A DNA stretch of 42,222 nt from a virus. A program made the position numbers and the translations under genes. The notes beneath the pieces are model-generated. The model was not told where the DNA came from. It ran no database searches and saw nothing but the letters and a program-made list of their open reading frames with translations. This document shows, piece by piece, positions 12,865 through 23,041 of the stretch. Within the stretch, counting starts at the first letter, position 1. Every line of letters starts with the position of its first letter. The DNA is taken from IMG/VR virus record IMGVR_UViG_3300017527_000118, positions 1-42,222 of that record, one strand, 5' to 3'.

Positions 12865-13355
12865 ATCACTGTCCACCCAAGAACGAGGTTAGGTCGGTGT
12901 CCATCTGACAGGGCTCCATCTACCGCAGCCCTCATCTCGTCCATGTCCCACATCAGGCCAGGGCACGTCTTACCGGCCTCGTGCTCAGAGTGCCCGAAAA
13001 CACGCTCAGGAGCGATCCTATGCACGAGAGAGAGCCAGGCAAGGGCATCAGCCACAGCCCACCACTCAGTGCGCCTGGGGGGCTCTACGTCGAACTCCCC
13101 GATGATGCAGATCCCGATAGCGCGATGGTTCATGCCGTTGGCTCGGCAGTGAGCCCCTACGGCCCAGACCGGCCTACCGGCATGGAGCACAATCTCGTTG
13201 TCAATCCACTCGATCCCATAGTGGTAGCCGACATCATCCCAACCACGGTCATTGACGTGATACGAGATCACAGACGGCCAGTCCTCGAGCTTCCGGTCAG
13301 GACCAGCAGAGCAGTGAAGGATCAATGAGTCAGGGGGGTCTGCAAACTGAATCAT
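12861..13355 (-). CDS. endolysin: N-acetylmuramoyl-L-alanine amidase (T7 lysozyme type)
   Basis: A 164-residue zinc amidase of the PGRP/amidase_2 fold. ILHCSAG holds the first zinc His (H14); GYHYGIEWIDNEIVLHAGRP holds Tyr44/Tyr46; FGHSEHEAGKTCPG holds the other ligands H122 and C131 with K129 between. This matches the H17, Y46, H122, K128, C130 set of T7 lysozyme. It cuts the amide bond between MurNAc and L-Ala in peptidoglycan. There is no signal peptide, so it needs a holin to leave the cytoplasm. The ATG at 13355 has GGAGGTAGAC upstream. Confidence 0.9.
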   Translation of the reverse strand: MIQFADPPDSLILHCSAGPDRKLEDWPSVISYHVNDRGWDDVGYHYGIEWIDNEIVLHAGRPVWAVGAHCRANGMNHRAIGICIIGEFDVEPPRRTEWWAVADALAWLSLVHRIAPERVFGHSEHEAGKTCPGLMWDMDEMRAAVDGALSDGHRPNLVLGWTVI

Positions 13356-13380
13356 GTCTACCTCCTGCAATCAGTGTACA

Positions 13381-13773
13381 TCAACTCTTCAGGAGTAGCG
13401 CAATGATGATCACAACCAAGCTGGTGAGAAGAGCTACGGGAGCGGCGATGGTGGCGATATTGGTTTTGAACCTCGACAGCTTGTCGGTCATGCTGTCCTT
13501 GAGTGTGTGGTGCTGGTATGACAGGTGCTCAATCTTGGCCTCGTTGTTCTCGACGTTCTCTCTGGTGTGCTCGTAGTCGGACTTCACCTTCTCGATCATG
13601 CGGAGTAGATTGGTTTGGGCGGTGGTGGTCTGCTTCAGGGTTTCAGTGTGTTCGCGTTGACGCTCCTCAAACCCCTCAAAGATGAACTTACACTCCTTGA
13701 TCGGTCGCGCCTTGGCGTCCATTCTTTGCATAACGGCTTCAGCAACAGCAGTAGCGAGTTCTTTGTCAGTCAT
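13381..13773 (-). CDS. C-tail-anchored coiled-coil membrane protein
   Basis: A 130-residue protein: a long coiled coil (about 30-100, including EERQREHTETLKQTTTAQTN) and one C-terminal membrane helix, TIAAPVALLTSLVVIIIALLL, close to the end. No signal peptide. It sits between the ejection-type protein and the endolysin, so a lysis or membrane-attachment job is possible; small pinholins and phage membrane coils share this shape. The start overlaps the stop of the giant gene (ATGA). Confidence 0.6.
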   Translation of the reverse strand: MTDKELATAVAEAVMQRMDAKARPIKECKFIFEGFEERQREHTETLKQTTTAQTNLLRMIEKVKSDYEHTRENVENNEAKIEHLSYQHHTLKDSMTDKLSRFKTNIATIAAPVALLTSLVVIIIALLLKS

Positions 13774-16700
13774 ACGCCAGCCTCCCTTGCCAGCCGATTG
13801 AACTCACGCATGAGTCGATCCCTCTCGGCTGCTGTCTTGGCCTTCTTCAGCTTCTTGCGGTAAACCGCAGCCCTCCTCAGCAGAAGCAAAGCCGCCTTCT
13901 TACGCTCCGCATACTCCTCAACTTGCGTTGGAGCGTTCTCCTTCAACCATTTAACATCTTCCTCGGCACCGTAGATGGTTTCTAGGTTCGCGTAGAACAG
14001 TGTCGAGTCGAACCATTCATTCTTCTCACCCATGAGAGCACGAAGCATCGGGATTCGCCGGATCGGTAGCCTGTCACCACCCTTGGTGGCGTTCCAAATC
14101 GCCGCGCCAGTGTCAACGATGAACTTGCCCGCACCGGAGGTGTAGTAGTCGAAGAGGTAGTCCATGTTCTCAGGACTCATGTCCAGGTAGCGGCCTAGAG
14201 CATTCTCACTCTGGGTCGCAGCCTCAACCCCTCCCAACTTGGCAAGCATCTCAGTGATCGCCTTACTGGCCCCCCTGGCACTGTTGAAGTACCTAGTGTA
14301 GTCAGGAGGTTTCCCGCCAGCCTGCTCGTACTTTGTCCACCCTCTGTTCTCGGGAGCAATCGGCCCCCCGTACCAGTTCCGGTTAAGAGCAATGTCCATG
14401 ATTGGCTTGGCGGCAGAAGGCATCACAGTCTGGGCAAGTGCCTTGACCTGTTCGTCGTCCTTGAAGTCAACGTCGCCAAGCGGGTTGAATGCAGTCACAA
14501 AGGCCGAGAAAATATCCAGAGATGCCGTAACCGGGTCCTTGTCCTCCTGGAACATCGAGTAGAACTGGTTCCCGATCACCCACGGAACGTTGAACCCATA
14601 CGGCAGGGGTATCTTGTAGTACTTCCCTTCGGTGCCTGGGCGCATGATCACGAAGTTGCGCTCTCTCACGAACTCGGGCACCTTCTCGTAGTAGGGGATA
14701 CCGTCGTCGTCCTCGCCACCCATGGCTCGAGCAAGCTGAGCGGCGCCGTAGCCCATCATCCCCAGCCCAACAGCAATCGCTTGACCCTTCTTCGATCCGA
14801 GCATGGTGCGCAGAGCGATGGCAGAGCCCTGAATAGAGGCGTTGGCGAACATGTACACAGCGGAGATCGTGCTGCCCCACTCACCGGACTGATTGAAGTC
14901 AACGGTGATGTTACGGCTCAGCTTCGCCGCTTTACGGGGGTCAACTCCAGCATCCACCGCAGCCTTGAACACAATCAGCCTGGTGGCGTTCTCCACCGAT
15001 GTCTGCGCGTTCTCGAATGTGTTGAGCAGCGCCGATGTCCAGCGAGCGATGAGATGCCTGTCGCCGGCAGAGTCAGCGGCCATCTTCTGGAGCTTCTTCA
15101 TCTGGCGGTCGAGGTCCGGGAGAGCCCAGAACTCCACCTTGCCGCCGTGCTCACGCCAGAGAGTCGCAGCCTCGTTCCATTCACCCGTCAAGGTCCCGTC
15201 AGACTCAAGCGACTTGTACACCGCCTGGAGACTCTTGAGGTAGTCGCGGAACAGCTTGGCCTTGACCTTCTTGTACTGCTCGTTGGTGAGGTTGATCTTC
15301 GCAGTCTGAATGTCACGAATCGCGTTGCTGAAAAGGAACTGAGGGTTCCACTTCGTAGCCAACCCAGAGAGGATGCGAGTGAACGCTGCCAGGGTGCGCA
15401 TGCCCTTTTTCAGCTTCGGCGCGTTGAGGTTCTGAAGAGCAGAGGCCAGCCGCACATGGTTGATCGTGAGGTAAACGTCCTCACCCTTAACCCTGATTGG
15501 GATGACGTTGTTCCGACCCTGGCTCATGATGCTAGCGGCCCAGTCGCTCGAATGCCGCCAGTCAATCGTCCCATCCTCGTTGGCGACCTTGCGCCACACC
15601 TTCTTGTCTATCTCGAAAAGGGGATCACCCTGGTCGTTGATAGCGTTGAGGTGCTTCTCTGCGAACTTCAGCAGCGTGACCTTGACGCGGTTCTCCTCAC
15701 CCGACTTGATTGCTGACTGCACGTCACTCACGAGCTGCGGGATGATCATGTTCTGCGCCCGCTCGACCCTACCAAGCGCCCTGCGAGCCTTGTAGGTGGC
15801 GCTGATGCCCTGCCCGCCCTCGGTTGATACAGCCCCCTTCTTGCCGCCGAGGAGTTCCACCACCACTGGGCTCAACTGCTCTTGCAGCTCGGGCGTCAGG
15901 ATGTCCTCAAGACCCTTTATGCGGTCCTTGATGGTGGGCGTGCGACCCTTCAGCGGAGCGTAGTACTTGTAGCCGCGCCACCGGTTCGCCACCTCTTCTG
16001 ACAGCAACCCGTACTGGACAAGGGTCTGGATCTTGAATTGCTCCATGTCGGAGAACCGCTTACCAATGGTTCCCAGCTTGCCCTTGTAGGTGATCTCTCC
16101 ATCCTTCGTCTCCCACTCAACCCAGCCCTTCTCTTTCATGGTGTCGAGGATCTTCTGCGCCTCGGCATCACTCATGCCTGAGAGTGACTTGTAGCTCTCC
16201 TCCTTCGCTTTCAGAGTCTCAAGGTCTTTCTGGAGCTTCTTGGTTCTCTTCGAGTCTGGGCGCCCCTTCTTGATTTGACTCTCTAGCTTCTCAACACGCC
16301 GAGTGTATATGTCCTTGAAGATACGAGCGTTGCGCTCCTTGGCATGGCGAGCGTAGAGGAAGTCATGGACAGCCATGTCCCACGCCTCTATGCCTGTCAG
16401 CGACTCTGTTTCGCCCTTCTCGTTCTCCCTGGTGTACTCCACCTTGTCAGGCCGTAGTTCACCAATGGCGTTCATCAACGGCTCAACGTACTTCTTCTCA
16501 AAGAACGTGATGCGTGCGCCGGCCTTGCCCACAAGGCTCCCAAGCGCAGTGTGAACGTCAAGTGCAGCAGCAACCTTCTCACCGGCAATCTTCGTCTGAG
16601 CGGTCAGCCATGGGTAGTACTTGTCCACCACCTTCCGCATGAACGTCTGCCGTGCGGTCTCGACATCGGCAACCTGCGCAGGCGCCTCACCCTTGATCTC

Positions 16701-19700
16701 GTACATGGCGTAGGGGCTCGGCTGGGGCCTTGGAGTAGGAGGAGCCTTCTTCGCCTGTGGAGCCCTGGCGATGTCCTTGACACTCCAGCCGGCACGGGTC
16801 AGAGCAAGGTTGTGCGCCCGCTGCCATACGCCGGCCCACTCCTCGGTGTTTGGCTTCCTGCCTGGCGCCTCGAGTGCCCACTCACTCACGGTGGCATCTG
16901 CCTTCATCTTCGCGTCTGATAGCACCCTCTTCTGTTCTGTAGTCAGATTCTCAGAAGTAGCATGGATGATCTGGCCACCCTCATCACGGATCTCGTACTG
17001 AGCCCTCGCCCCCGCGAATAGCTGCGCACCAGGAGGAGCGATCTCGGCACGCTCAGGACCCTTGATCTTCTCCATCGTCTCCCGGAACTGCTGAGCCACG
17101 ATACGCATGTCACGCTCACGGTTGCCTGAGAGTAGGTTGGTGCCCAGCGCCTTGTCGATAGTGCGGAGGATCTGGTAGATGCGGTCAGCAAGCCTCTGTC
17201 GCACGGGGGTCTTCTGGGTTTGCCCCAAATCAGCCGCTAGAGCCTCCCAGACTTGATCTGGGGACATGGTGAGGGCATAGGTGGCAGTCTCTCTCAGAAT
17301 GTCCTTCTGCGAGGGCTCACGGCCTATTTTACGCAGCTTCTCCTCAGCCATCTTCTGAGCATCAGCCCACACGCTAGGCGTGCTCTCCCTGACAAACTGC
17401 GTGAACTCGTTCCAGAGGCCAGGGCTCTGCTCCTCAAGAGCGTGGATGCTCTCATGGGCCATTGAGGCCACCATCGCGGCTGGCTTCTGACCCTTCCTCA
17501 CTGCGATCAGCCCAGGCTTCAGCCTGATACCGCTGATTGGCAGATCCTCAGACGCCTCGAAAAAGACAAGCTCATTCCCACGCTGAGCAGCCCACTTCAC
17601 AGCGGCTCTCTCGATGTTGGAGTCTGGGTCTACCCTGCCGATGCGGATGTTCTGATAGCGAGCCCTTGTAGCCTCGTCGATGTCTGTGCGGGCGGCAATG
17701 TGCTCCTGCACCCCAGAGCGCAGGGCATCCATGGTGGCGCGAAGGGGGCCGGTTTCCTTGGCTTCTAGGGCTTGAGGAAGAGCCGCGCCCTTGGTTTCGC
17801 CCATCTCATACGCAGGGCTCCCCTCGGCCAAGATGTCACCAAGCATGTCCTCGGTGGCATTGGCAGGCATCAGTCCAGCTTCGATCACAGACTTGAGCAC
17901 CTGATCGTAGGAGAACTTGGAACCCTTGCGCTTGAACGCTCTCGAGGTGCGCTTGAGGACATCCTTGAAAGAGTTGGTTTTCTGACCCTGAAGCGTGTTG
18001 AAAACTTCCCTCGTCGGATTGATACCACCCATTTCGCGGACACGCTGACGGATCTTGTACCGTGGGCTCTCAGCCTTCTGGGCGGCAATGCGCTCCCTAC
18101 GTTCCGCAGCATCGGCCTCTTCCTGATCTCGCCGCATCTCCTCCCTCTGCTGCTCAGTGAGGGGGCGATCAGCCGCCCTTGAGCGCAAATCCTCTGGGGT
18201 CGGAGAGGCGGTTGTGTCTGAGTCGTAGTACTCCTCCCTGGGGATGAATCCAGGCTCCGTTTCCCTCGGCACCATGGCGGGGCTACCCTCTTGGAGAATA
18301 CCAGCGAGCCGGCGCTCAACCTCTTCGCGAACCTCAATCCAACCCTCACGATCTTTCATCTGCGACTCAAGGTTCTCGGTCTGGGATCTGATGAACCTCT
18401 GGTCTCTGCTCTCAGCCATTTCTTTGCGAATCTCTACCTCGAACCTATCAACATCGGCTATCTGCTTGTTGAGGATCTCAAGGTATCCTTCCAACTTCTC
18501 ACGCCCTGGCTTGTCTGCCAGCGCAGCGAGGCGCTCCCTTCTTGTTGGGGGTGTCTCCTTTTCCTCTATGGTCCTCCATTCCTCTTCCTCTGGCACCACC
18601 GCAGGCTGAGTTTCACGTGGAACCTTTCCGGACTGAGTTTCGACACGGACTCCAGGTAGCGTCTCGCGTGAAGGAGGGATCATCATGTCCCCATCACGAG
18701 ACCATCCATCAGGGGGCTTGATCTTGTATTCCTCAAGCGCCGCAGCCGACACTGGCCTGCCAACCTCCAAAGCCTCGTCGATAGTCAGGGCATGAGCGAC
18801 ATCTACAGCCTGATCAAGGCGGCGGGCGACCTTCCCGCCATAGCCCTGCCACCTCTTACGAATCACACCCTCCGGCCTTCTCTGTGGGAACTTGCGCCAT
18901 TGGGCTGGAGTGAACTGCTCTGGTGGTAGATCTGGTGCAGGCTCCTCTGCCTGAGAAATGTCTGCGAGGGGGGTACGCTCTGGCTTAGCCGGGATCTCCT
19001 CAGTGAGAGGCTCCGCCCTCACCTCGGTTACAGCGGTCTCTTCACGAGGCTCAACCGGGGGCACCGGCACTGCTGCCGCCCCCTCCTCAACCCCGGCCTT
19101 CTCGGCAATCTCAGGAGTCGCTACACGCCCCTTCTCAACCAGGAGACGGGCTTCCTCCTCCGCAGCCTCAAGCTCAGCGAGGCCAACCTTCGGATCATCA
19201 GCAGCGAACGCCACTTCGTCATTGCTAACCTCACCCTCTACCCACTGCCCTACAAGATGCTGCGGCACCCACTTCGGGATACGCTCCGCTCTAGCGTCCT
19301 CAATGCCTCCCACGAACGCAATAGAGGGCTCCTGTGGCCCTGTAACGGCTTCTGGAGCTTCGGCAATGGGTAGGGCAGAGGGTTGCCCCTCAATGGCCTC
19401 TGGGGCTGTCTCAGGCTGCACAGGGGCAGTTTCAGCACCAGGGGCGGTCTCTGCCTGCCTGCCCATACCCATGCCACCACCGATGAGCCCACCAAGGAAA
19501 CTAGCGTTAGCGACCTCCCATGCGGTCTCGACTCTGCCCTCATGGGTGGTGAGTTTGATCTTCTCGAGATCTCCCCTGTGAGCGTGCGCCCAGTCCACCG
19601 TGGCCCGTTCTACGATGGTCTGAAGGGCCTCTTCACTGGCTTCTATCGCAACCTGCGGCAAAACCCGTTTCATGATGAAGTTAGTCAGGGGCCTGCCAAC

Positions 19701-20630
19701 GCCGGGGACCTTACGAAAGAAGTTGAAAATTGGGACTGAACCAATTAGGCCAGCAATGGCACCGCCAGTGAGTGAAATGCCTGGAGATGGCGCTCCGCTT
19801 TCCTCTTGGATTTGGGAAGATATCTCCCCAGCCTCAACCGCGCCCTCAAGAGCGCCTGCGGCAACACCGGCCCCGACTGGACCACCAGCGACAAACCCAC
19901 CAAGACCAGCAAGGCCAGCACCAAGAACGACCGGGATTTGACCGCCAATGCCAGCAGCGATTAGATCGACCAGATCCCTTGTGGATTTGACATCCTCTAG
20001 CCCATGGACCCTCTGCCCCGGTGCTCTGGTCCTTGCGCCTTCTCTTGCCAGCCTTGCCAATTCGTAGAGCCTAGACGCAATCGTTGGGTCTCCGGCTACC
20101 TCTTCAGGGGAACTGCCAAGCTTCTGCGCGACCTGAGCAATCAAGTCAGGGGCAGCCGCAACAAGCACCCCAGATTGCACCTGAAGCAGGTTTATAAGCT
20201 CTTGCCATGGTGTGGTTTCCTCTGGAGTTTTTGGTGGCGCAGGAGCACCAGTCCACGCCGTGCCCTCTTCAGAGAGCCCAGGAGCCATCACTACCTTCTT
20301 GCGTAGCTCCTGACGGTACTTCGGGGGGAGGCCCTCGAAAGCAGTAGACTGCTGGACAAGGTTGTTGAAAAGCTGGTGTCGCTGGTCTACAGGGCGCTGG
20401 TCCCAACCCTCAGACCCGATGAGCTTCTTGAGGGCTAGGTTTGTCCACTCGGGAGAGCCTATCTGCTTCTGAACGATCTGGTCTACCTGGCCGATGGGTG
20501 TGCCGGCAGCGGCCTCTTCGCCGTACATCTCTTCCATGTAGCGACGACGAAGCTCCGCAAGCTCCTCCGGGGTCAGGCCGCGCTGTCTAGCTAGAGCCTC
20601 GACCTCCGGCCAAGGGGCGAGTGAGGACAT
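13770..20630 (-). CDS. 2286-residue polyvalent/ejection-type virion protein with HEXXH site and LPD38-like region
   Basis: The largest gene, about 16% of the window. Residues about 218-300 are Gly/Ala-rich and hydrophobic (AAGIGGQIPVVLGAGLAGLG), able to insert in membranes. Residues about 400-840 are acidic and Pro-rich. MAHESIHALEE (HESIH at 1059-1063) is a zincin-type HEXXH site. Residues about 1750-2000 (NPQFLFSNAIRDIQTAKINL, then NASIQGSAIALRTMLGSKKG) match my memory of the LPD38 region of large polyvalent phage proteins. Such proteins are carried in the virion and injected with the DNA. Enzyme activity is unproven. The start at 20630 has GGAGAG upstream. Confidence 0.75.
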   Translation of the reverse strand: MSSLAPWPEVEALARQRGLTPEELAELRRRYMEEMYGEEAAAGTPIGQVDQIVQKQIGSPEWTNLALKKLIGSEGWDQRPVDQRHQLFNNLVQQSTAFEGLPPKYRQELRKKVVMAPGLSEEGTAWTGAPAPPKTPEETTPWQELINLLQVQSGVLVAAAPDLIAQVAQKLGSSPEEVAGDPTIASRLYELARLAREGARTRAPGQRVHGLEDVKSTRDLVDLIAAGIGGQIPVVLGAGLAGLGGFVAGGPVGAGVAAGALEGAVEAGEISSQIQEESGAPSPGISLTGGAIAGLIGSVPIFNFFRKVPGVGRPLTNFIMKRVLPQVAIEASEEALQTIVERATVDWAHAHRGDLEKIKLTTHEGRVETAWEVANASFLGGLIGGGMGMGRQAETAPGAETAPVQPETAPEAIEGQPSALPIAEAPEAVTGPQEPSIAFVGGIEDARAERIPKWVPQHLVGQWVEGEVSNDEVAFAADDPKVGLAELEAAEEEARLLVEKGRVATPEIAEKAGVEEGAAAVPVPPVEPREETAVTEVRAEPLTEEIPAKPERTPLADISQAEEPAPDLPPEQFTPAQWRKFPQRRPEGVIRKRWQGYGGKVARRLDQAVDVAHALTIDEALEVGRPVSAAALEEYKIKPPDGWSRDGDMMIPPSRETLPGVRVETQSGKVPRETQPAVVPEEEEWRTIEEKETPPTRRERLAALADKPGREKLEGYLEILNKQIADVDRFEVEIRKEMAESRDQRFIRSQTENLESQMKDREGWIEVREEVERRLAGILQEGSPAMVPRETEPGFIPREEYYDSDTTASPTPEDLRSRAADRPLTEQQREEMRRDQEEADAAERRERIAAQKAESPRYKIRQRVREMGGINPTREVFNTLQGQKTNSFKDVLKRTSRAFKRKGSKFSYDQVLKSVIEAGLMPANATEDMLGDILAEGSPAYEMGETKGAALPQALEAKETGPLRATMDALRSGVQEHIAARTDIDEATRARYQNIRIGRVDPDSNIERAAVKWAAQRGNELVFFEASEDLPISGIRLKPGLIAVRKGQKPAAMVASMAHESIHALEEQSPGLWNEFTQFVRESTPSVWADAQKMAEEKLRKIGREPSQKDILRETATYALTMSPDQVWEALAADLGQTQKTPVRQRLADRIYQILRTIDKALGTNLLSGNRERDMRIVAQQFRETMEKIKGPERAEIAPPGAQLFAGARAQYEIRDEGGQIIHATSENLTTEQKRVLSDAKMKADATVSEWALEAPGRKPNTEEWAGVWQRAHNLALTRAGWSVKDIARAPQAKKAPPTPRPQPSPYAMYEIKGEAPAQVADVETARQTFMRKVVDKYYPWLTAQTKIAGEKVAAALDVHTALGSLVGKAGARITFFEKKYVEPLMNAIGELRPDKVEYTRENEKGETESLTGIEAWDMAVHDFLYARHAKERNARIFKDIYTRRVEKLESQIKKGRPDSKRTKKLQKDLETLKAKEESYKSLSGMSDAEAQKILDTMKEKGWVEWETKDGEITYKGKLGTIGKRFSDMEQFKIQTLVQYGLLSEEVANRWRGYKYYAPLKGRTPTIKDRIKGLEDILTPELQEQLSPVVVELLGGKKGAVSTEGGQGISATYKARRALGRVERAQNMIIPQLVSDVQSAIKSGEENRVKVTLLKFAEKHLNAINDQGDPLFEIDKKVWRKVANEDGTIDWRHSSDWAASIMSQGRNNVIPIRVKGEDVYLTINHVRLASALQNLNAPKLKKGMRTLAAFTRILSGLATKWNPQFLFSNAIRDIQTAKINLTNEQYKKVKAKLFRDYLKSLQAVYKSLESDGTLTGEWNEAATLWREHGGKVEFWALPDLDRQMKKLQKMAADSAGDRHLIARWTSALLNTFENAQTSVENATRLIVFKAAVDAGVDPRKAAKLSRNITVDFNQSGEWGSTISAVYMFANASIQGSAIALRTMLGSKKGQAIAVGLGMMGYGAAQLARAMGGEDDDGIPYYEKVPEFVRERNFVIMRPGTEGKYYKIPLPYGFNVPWVIGNQFYSMFQEDKDPVTASLDIFSAFVTAFNPLGDVDFKDDEQVKALAQTVMPSAAKPIMDIALNRNWYGGPIAPENRGWTKYEQAGGKPPDYTRYFNSARGASKAITEMLAKLGGVEAATQSENALGRYLDMSPENMDYLFDYYTSGAGKFIVDTGAAIWNATKGGDRLPIRRIPMLRALMGEKNEWFDSTLFYANLETIYGAEEDVKWLKENAPTQVEEYAERKKAALLLLRRAAVYRKKLKKAKTAAERDRLMREFNRLAREAGV

Positions 20631-20633
20631 TGG

Positions 20634-21770
20634 TTACTCTCCACCTCGACCGCCATGTTGCCAATTGAGGCCCCTCAGAAACTCCTCAACCTTGGAGAAT
20701 GGCCCTCTACTGTACTCCCCGGGCTGGTTTCTAAGTTCGGTCTGGAGCATCTCCTCAATTTGCTCAAGTGTGTACCCCTGCTCCAAGAGGTAACGTACAA
20801 CCCCCCGCTCCTTCCCAGCCTGCTCAGCCATGGACTCTAGCTGCTGAATCTGCTGGTCTTCACTCCCTACACCCTCGCTACCCCAACCATCCCCTGTTCC
20901 TGGGCCACCCGGAGGGGCATCACCTGGGCCACCAAGCCCGGCTCCGATCCTCTTCATAGTCTCCTCGGCGCTCACCGGCTGATCTGCCGGCTCCCCAAAG
21001 CCCCCGCTCAGCGAGCCCCGATGCTTCTCTGGGATTGCGCCCATCGCGTAGGTCTTCCCACCGATCACAACCCCGCCCTGCGAAGAGGTGATGCCTCTCA
21101 TGGCGGTGTTGAGTGCCTGTATCTCGGCCTGTTTCCGAATGATCTCTTCATCGAGGTTGCCGAGGGCCTGTTTCAGACCTGTGGCCTTCTCGGGAGATGC
21201 CTCCTCAGCCTCCCTCTCGAGAACTTTTCGACGTTCGGTCATCATCTTGAGTTCACCCTCAGCCGCCTCGCGCCTCTTGTTCATCGCCTCAGCTTGGGCG
21301 TATGTGGAAGTGCCCATGGGGGGGCCACCCACACCGCCAGCCATGCCTGGGGGGCCTCCCCCGGCCATAGAGCCCATCATCTGCAAAGCAGTACTGACCT
21401 CCTCTGGACGCACTCCCATCCTCTCGGCCATGGCAGCAGTGTTCGCCAGACGGGCCTCGGCAGAGTCAGGCTGAGCAATCCCTGGAGGACCCGGAGGACC
21501 AACCTGGCCAGGCTCCATCGGGACTACTACATCCTCGGCACCACCATGCCCCTCGAACCCGCTCATCCCCAGTCCGGCCATATTGCCGAAGCCACGAATT
21601 CCGGACTCCACCTGCTGCTCGAGGATCTTAGCTTGTGCCTCTTGAGCCCTCTGATGGATTTTGTTTCGCTTCTCCTCGTCCCGACGACGCCTCATCTCGT
21701 CTATCCAGGCGAAGGGATCGTGATACCAGGGCTCCTGCCACTGGCGGCTGTAGTAGTTACCGTATGCCAT
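20634..21770 (-). CDS. probable virion-associated protein, coiled and Gly/Pro-rich
   Basis: A 378-residue protein: Tyr/Trp-rich start (YGNYYSRQWQEPWYHDPFAW), charged helix (MRRRRDEEKRNKIHQRAQEA), Gly/Pro-rich middle, a coiled coil (about 150-210) and a C-terminal helix, YLLEQGYTLEQIEEMLQTEL. No family recognised. It lies directly before the giant ejection-type protein and after the tail genes, so an internal virion or ejection protein is likely. Confidence 0.6.
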   Translation of the reverse strand: MAYGNYYSRQWQEPWYHDPFAWIDEMRRRRDEEKRNKIHQRAQEAQAKILEQQVESGIRGFGNMAGLGMSGFEGHGGAEDVVVPMEPGQVGPPGPPGIAQPDSAEARLANTAAMAERMGVRPEEVSTALQMMGSMAGGGPPGMAGGVGGPPMGTSTYAQAEAMNKRREAAEGELKMMTERRKVLEREAEEASPEKATGLKQALGNLDEEIIRKQAEIQALNTAMRGITSSQGGVVIGGKTYAMGAIPEKHRGSLSGGFGEPADQPVSAEETMKRIGAGLGGPGDAPPGGPGTGDGWGSEGVGSEDQQIQQLESMAEQAGKERGVVRYLLEQGYTLEQIEEMLQTELRNQPGEYSRGPFSKVEEFLRGLNWQHGGRGGE

Positions 21771-21780
21771 AGCTCACCTC

Positions 21781-22530
21781 CTACCCGAACAAGCCAGCGT
21801 AAGCCTGCGGATTCGCTGTGTAGCCCTGCCCCTGCATCATGGCAATCAGTTCCATGATGTACGGGAGTTGCTGATTCCACCGATCATCCCTGCGTTCGCC
21901 CATCCCCTGCTCGTTCTCCCCGGCGCGCATCTTCCAGTCACCGTACTGACCCCAACCACCAAATAGGCGGTCAAGGCGGTTCTGGATCGACTGCTGCTCC
22001 CGGTCGGCTTGCTCACGGGCAGTCTCGTGGACGGTGTCAGCAATGAGGGAGCCGATCTTGTCGGTGGCGGCAGATGCTTCCTGACCAAGCTCAGTGGCGT
22101 ACCCGCCACCAGTGAGCCCACCGCCCATCCCGAGCCTCATCCCCACATTGGCCATGTTGCGGTCAAGCTCCCTGTCGATCACAGGGCGGGCAGCGTGAAC
22201 CTTGGCCATGGGGTCGATGCTCAACTCGGAGGCGTCAAGATCCTCGCTGTACTCCCCCGGCATCTCGCCCTCGAACCACTTGCGCCAAGAGAAGTCGCCT
22301 TCACCCTCACCCTCACCACGACCAGCAAGAGAACGCAGAAGTGCCGTCATGTCAGGCTTGCGAGAGGTTGTCAGCCTGTCAGGGCGCCAAGACTTCCCCG
22401 GTCGCAGCAGGTAGTTGAAGTCTGCCCCGGTCGGCCCAGAGAACTCCTGCGGGGGCCTCCCTGGAGAAACATAGCTGCTCGGGTTCTGCATCCCGGCACC
22501 GAATCTTCCGTCTCGTCCCCAGTAAGACAT
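21781..22530 (-). CDS. probable virion-associated protein
   Basis: A 249-residue protein. It starts with a Gly/Pro/Tyr-rich, poorly ordered segment (MSYWGRDGRFGAGMQNPSSY). A middle part, RELDRNMANVGMRLGMGGGL, then ATELGQEASAATDKIGSLIA, and a helix DTVHETAREQADREQQSIQN follow. No family recognised. This helical Gly-rich pattern and its position suggest an internal head or ejection protein. GGAGGC lies before the start at 22530. Confidence 0.6.
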   Translation of the reverse strand: MSYWGRDGRFGAGMQNPSSYVSPGRPPQEFSGPTGADFNYLLRPGKSWRPDRLTTSRKPDMTALLRSLAGRGEGEGEGDFSWRKWFEGEMPGEYSEDLDASELSIDPMAKVHAARPVIDRELDRNMANVGMRLGMGGGLTGGGYATELGQEASAATDKIGSLIADTVHETAREQADREQQSIQNRLDRLFGGWGQYGDWKMRAGENEQGMGERRDDRWNQQLPYIMELIAMMQGQGYTANPQAYAGLFG

Positions 22531-22539
22531 AACGCCTCC

Positions 22540-23031
22540 TTATGGCGGGCCGGGCCATTGCTGCCGCCCGCGCTGAGCACTCCTTCTGGCGCGGCCAAAC
22601 GGGTCATAAGTCCCGCCCCCAGGACCAGCAGTGCTCTGGGTGCCCATTTGGCCCTGGCTCCCTTGCGGACTCATCACATGCTGCTCATTGAAGGAGTCAA
22701 CCCGCTCGCGCATCTCACGGAGCCTATCCTGAAGATATGCAACCTTGGTCTGCAAGGCCGATACCTGCTGCTCTTTCGCGTAGGCTTGCTCTTCATTCTT
22801 TGGGATCATGTTCATGGCACTGAAGAGCTGAGACTCAGCCCTCCTAAGTTCCTGAGCTAGCCGCTCAAGAGAGCCATCGCCAGGCTGCTGAGCAGCCCCA
22901 GATCCAGGACGCCCAGGAGGAGGTACCACAAACCCAGCACCACCCGCCTGCGGTCCACCAACGCGACCGCCAGCCCTCATGGGGCCTCTGCCGCCCGCCA
23001 TCTCCCACAACTCACCGCCATTCATCGGCAT
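22540..23031 (-). CDS. hypothetical virion-region protein with coiled coil
   Basis: About 163 residues. Gly/Arg/Pro-rich ends flank a helical middle, LAQELRRAESQLFSAMNMIP and then VAYLQDRLREMRERVDSF. Two adjacent ATGs (23034 and 23031) follow GGAGGCGG; the second has the better spacing. A longer frame from 23070 overlaps the previous gene. No family recognised. Confidence 0.55.
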   Translation of the reverse strand: MPMNGGELWEMAGGRGPMRAGGRVGGPQAGGAGFVVPPPGRPGSGAAQQPGDGSLERLAQELRRAESQLFSAMNMIPKNEEQAYAKEQQVSALQTKVAYLQDRLREMRERVDSFNEQHVMSPQGSQGQMGTQSTAGPGGGTYDPFGRARRSAQRGRQQWPGPP

Positions 23032-23041
23032 CATCCGCCTC

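Noticed and set aside
14781-15716. Long rightward frame (311 codons) opposite the giant gene
   Set aside because: It is a shadow of the leftward 2286-residue gene in G+C-rich DNA; no binding site, no known motif, and it would break the operon direction.
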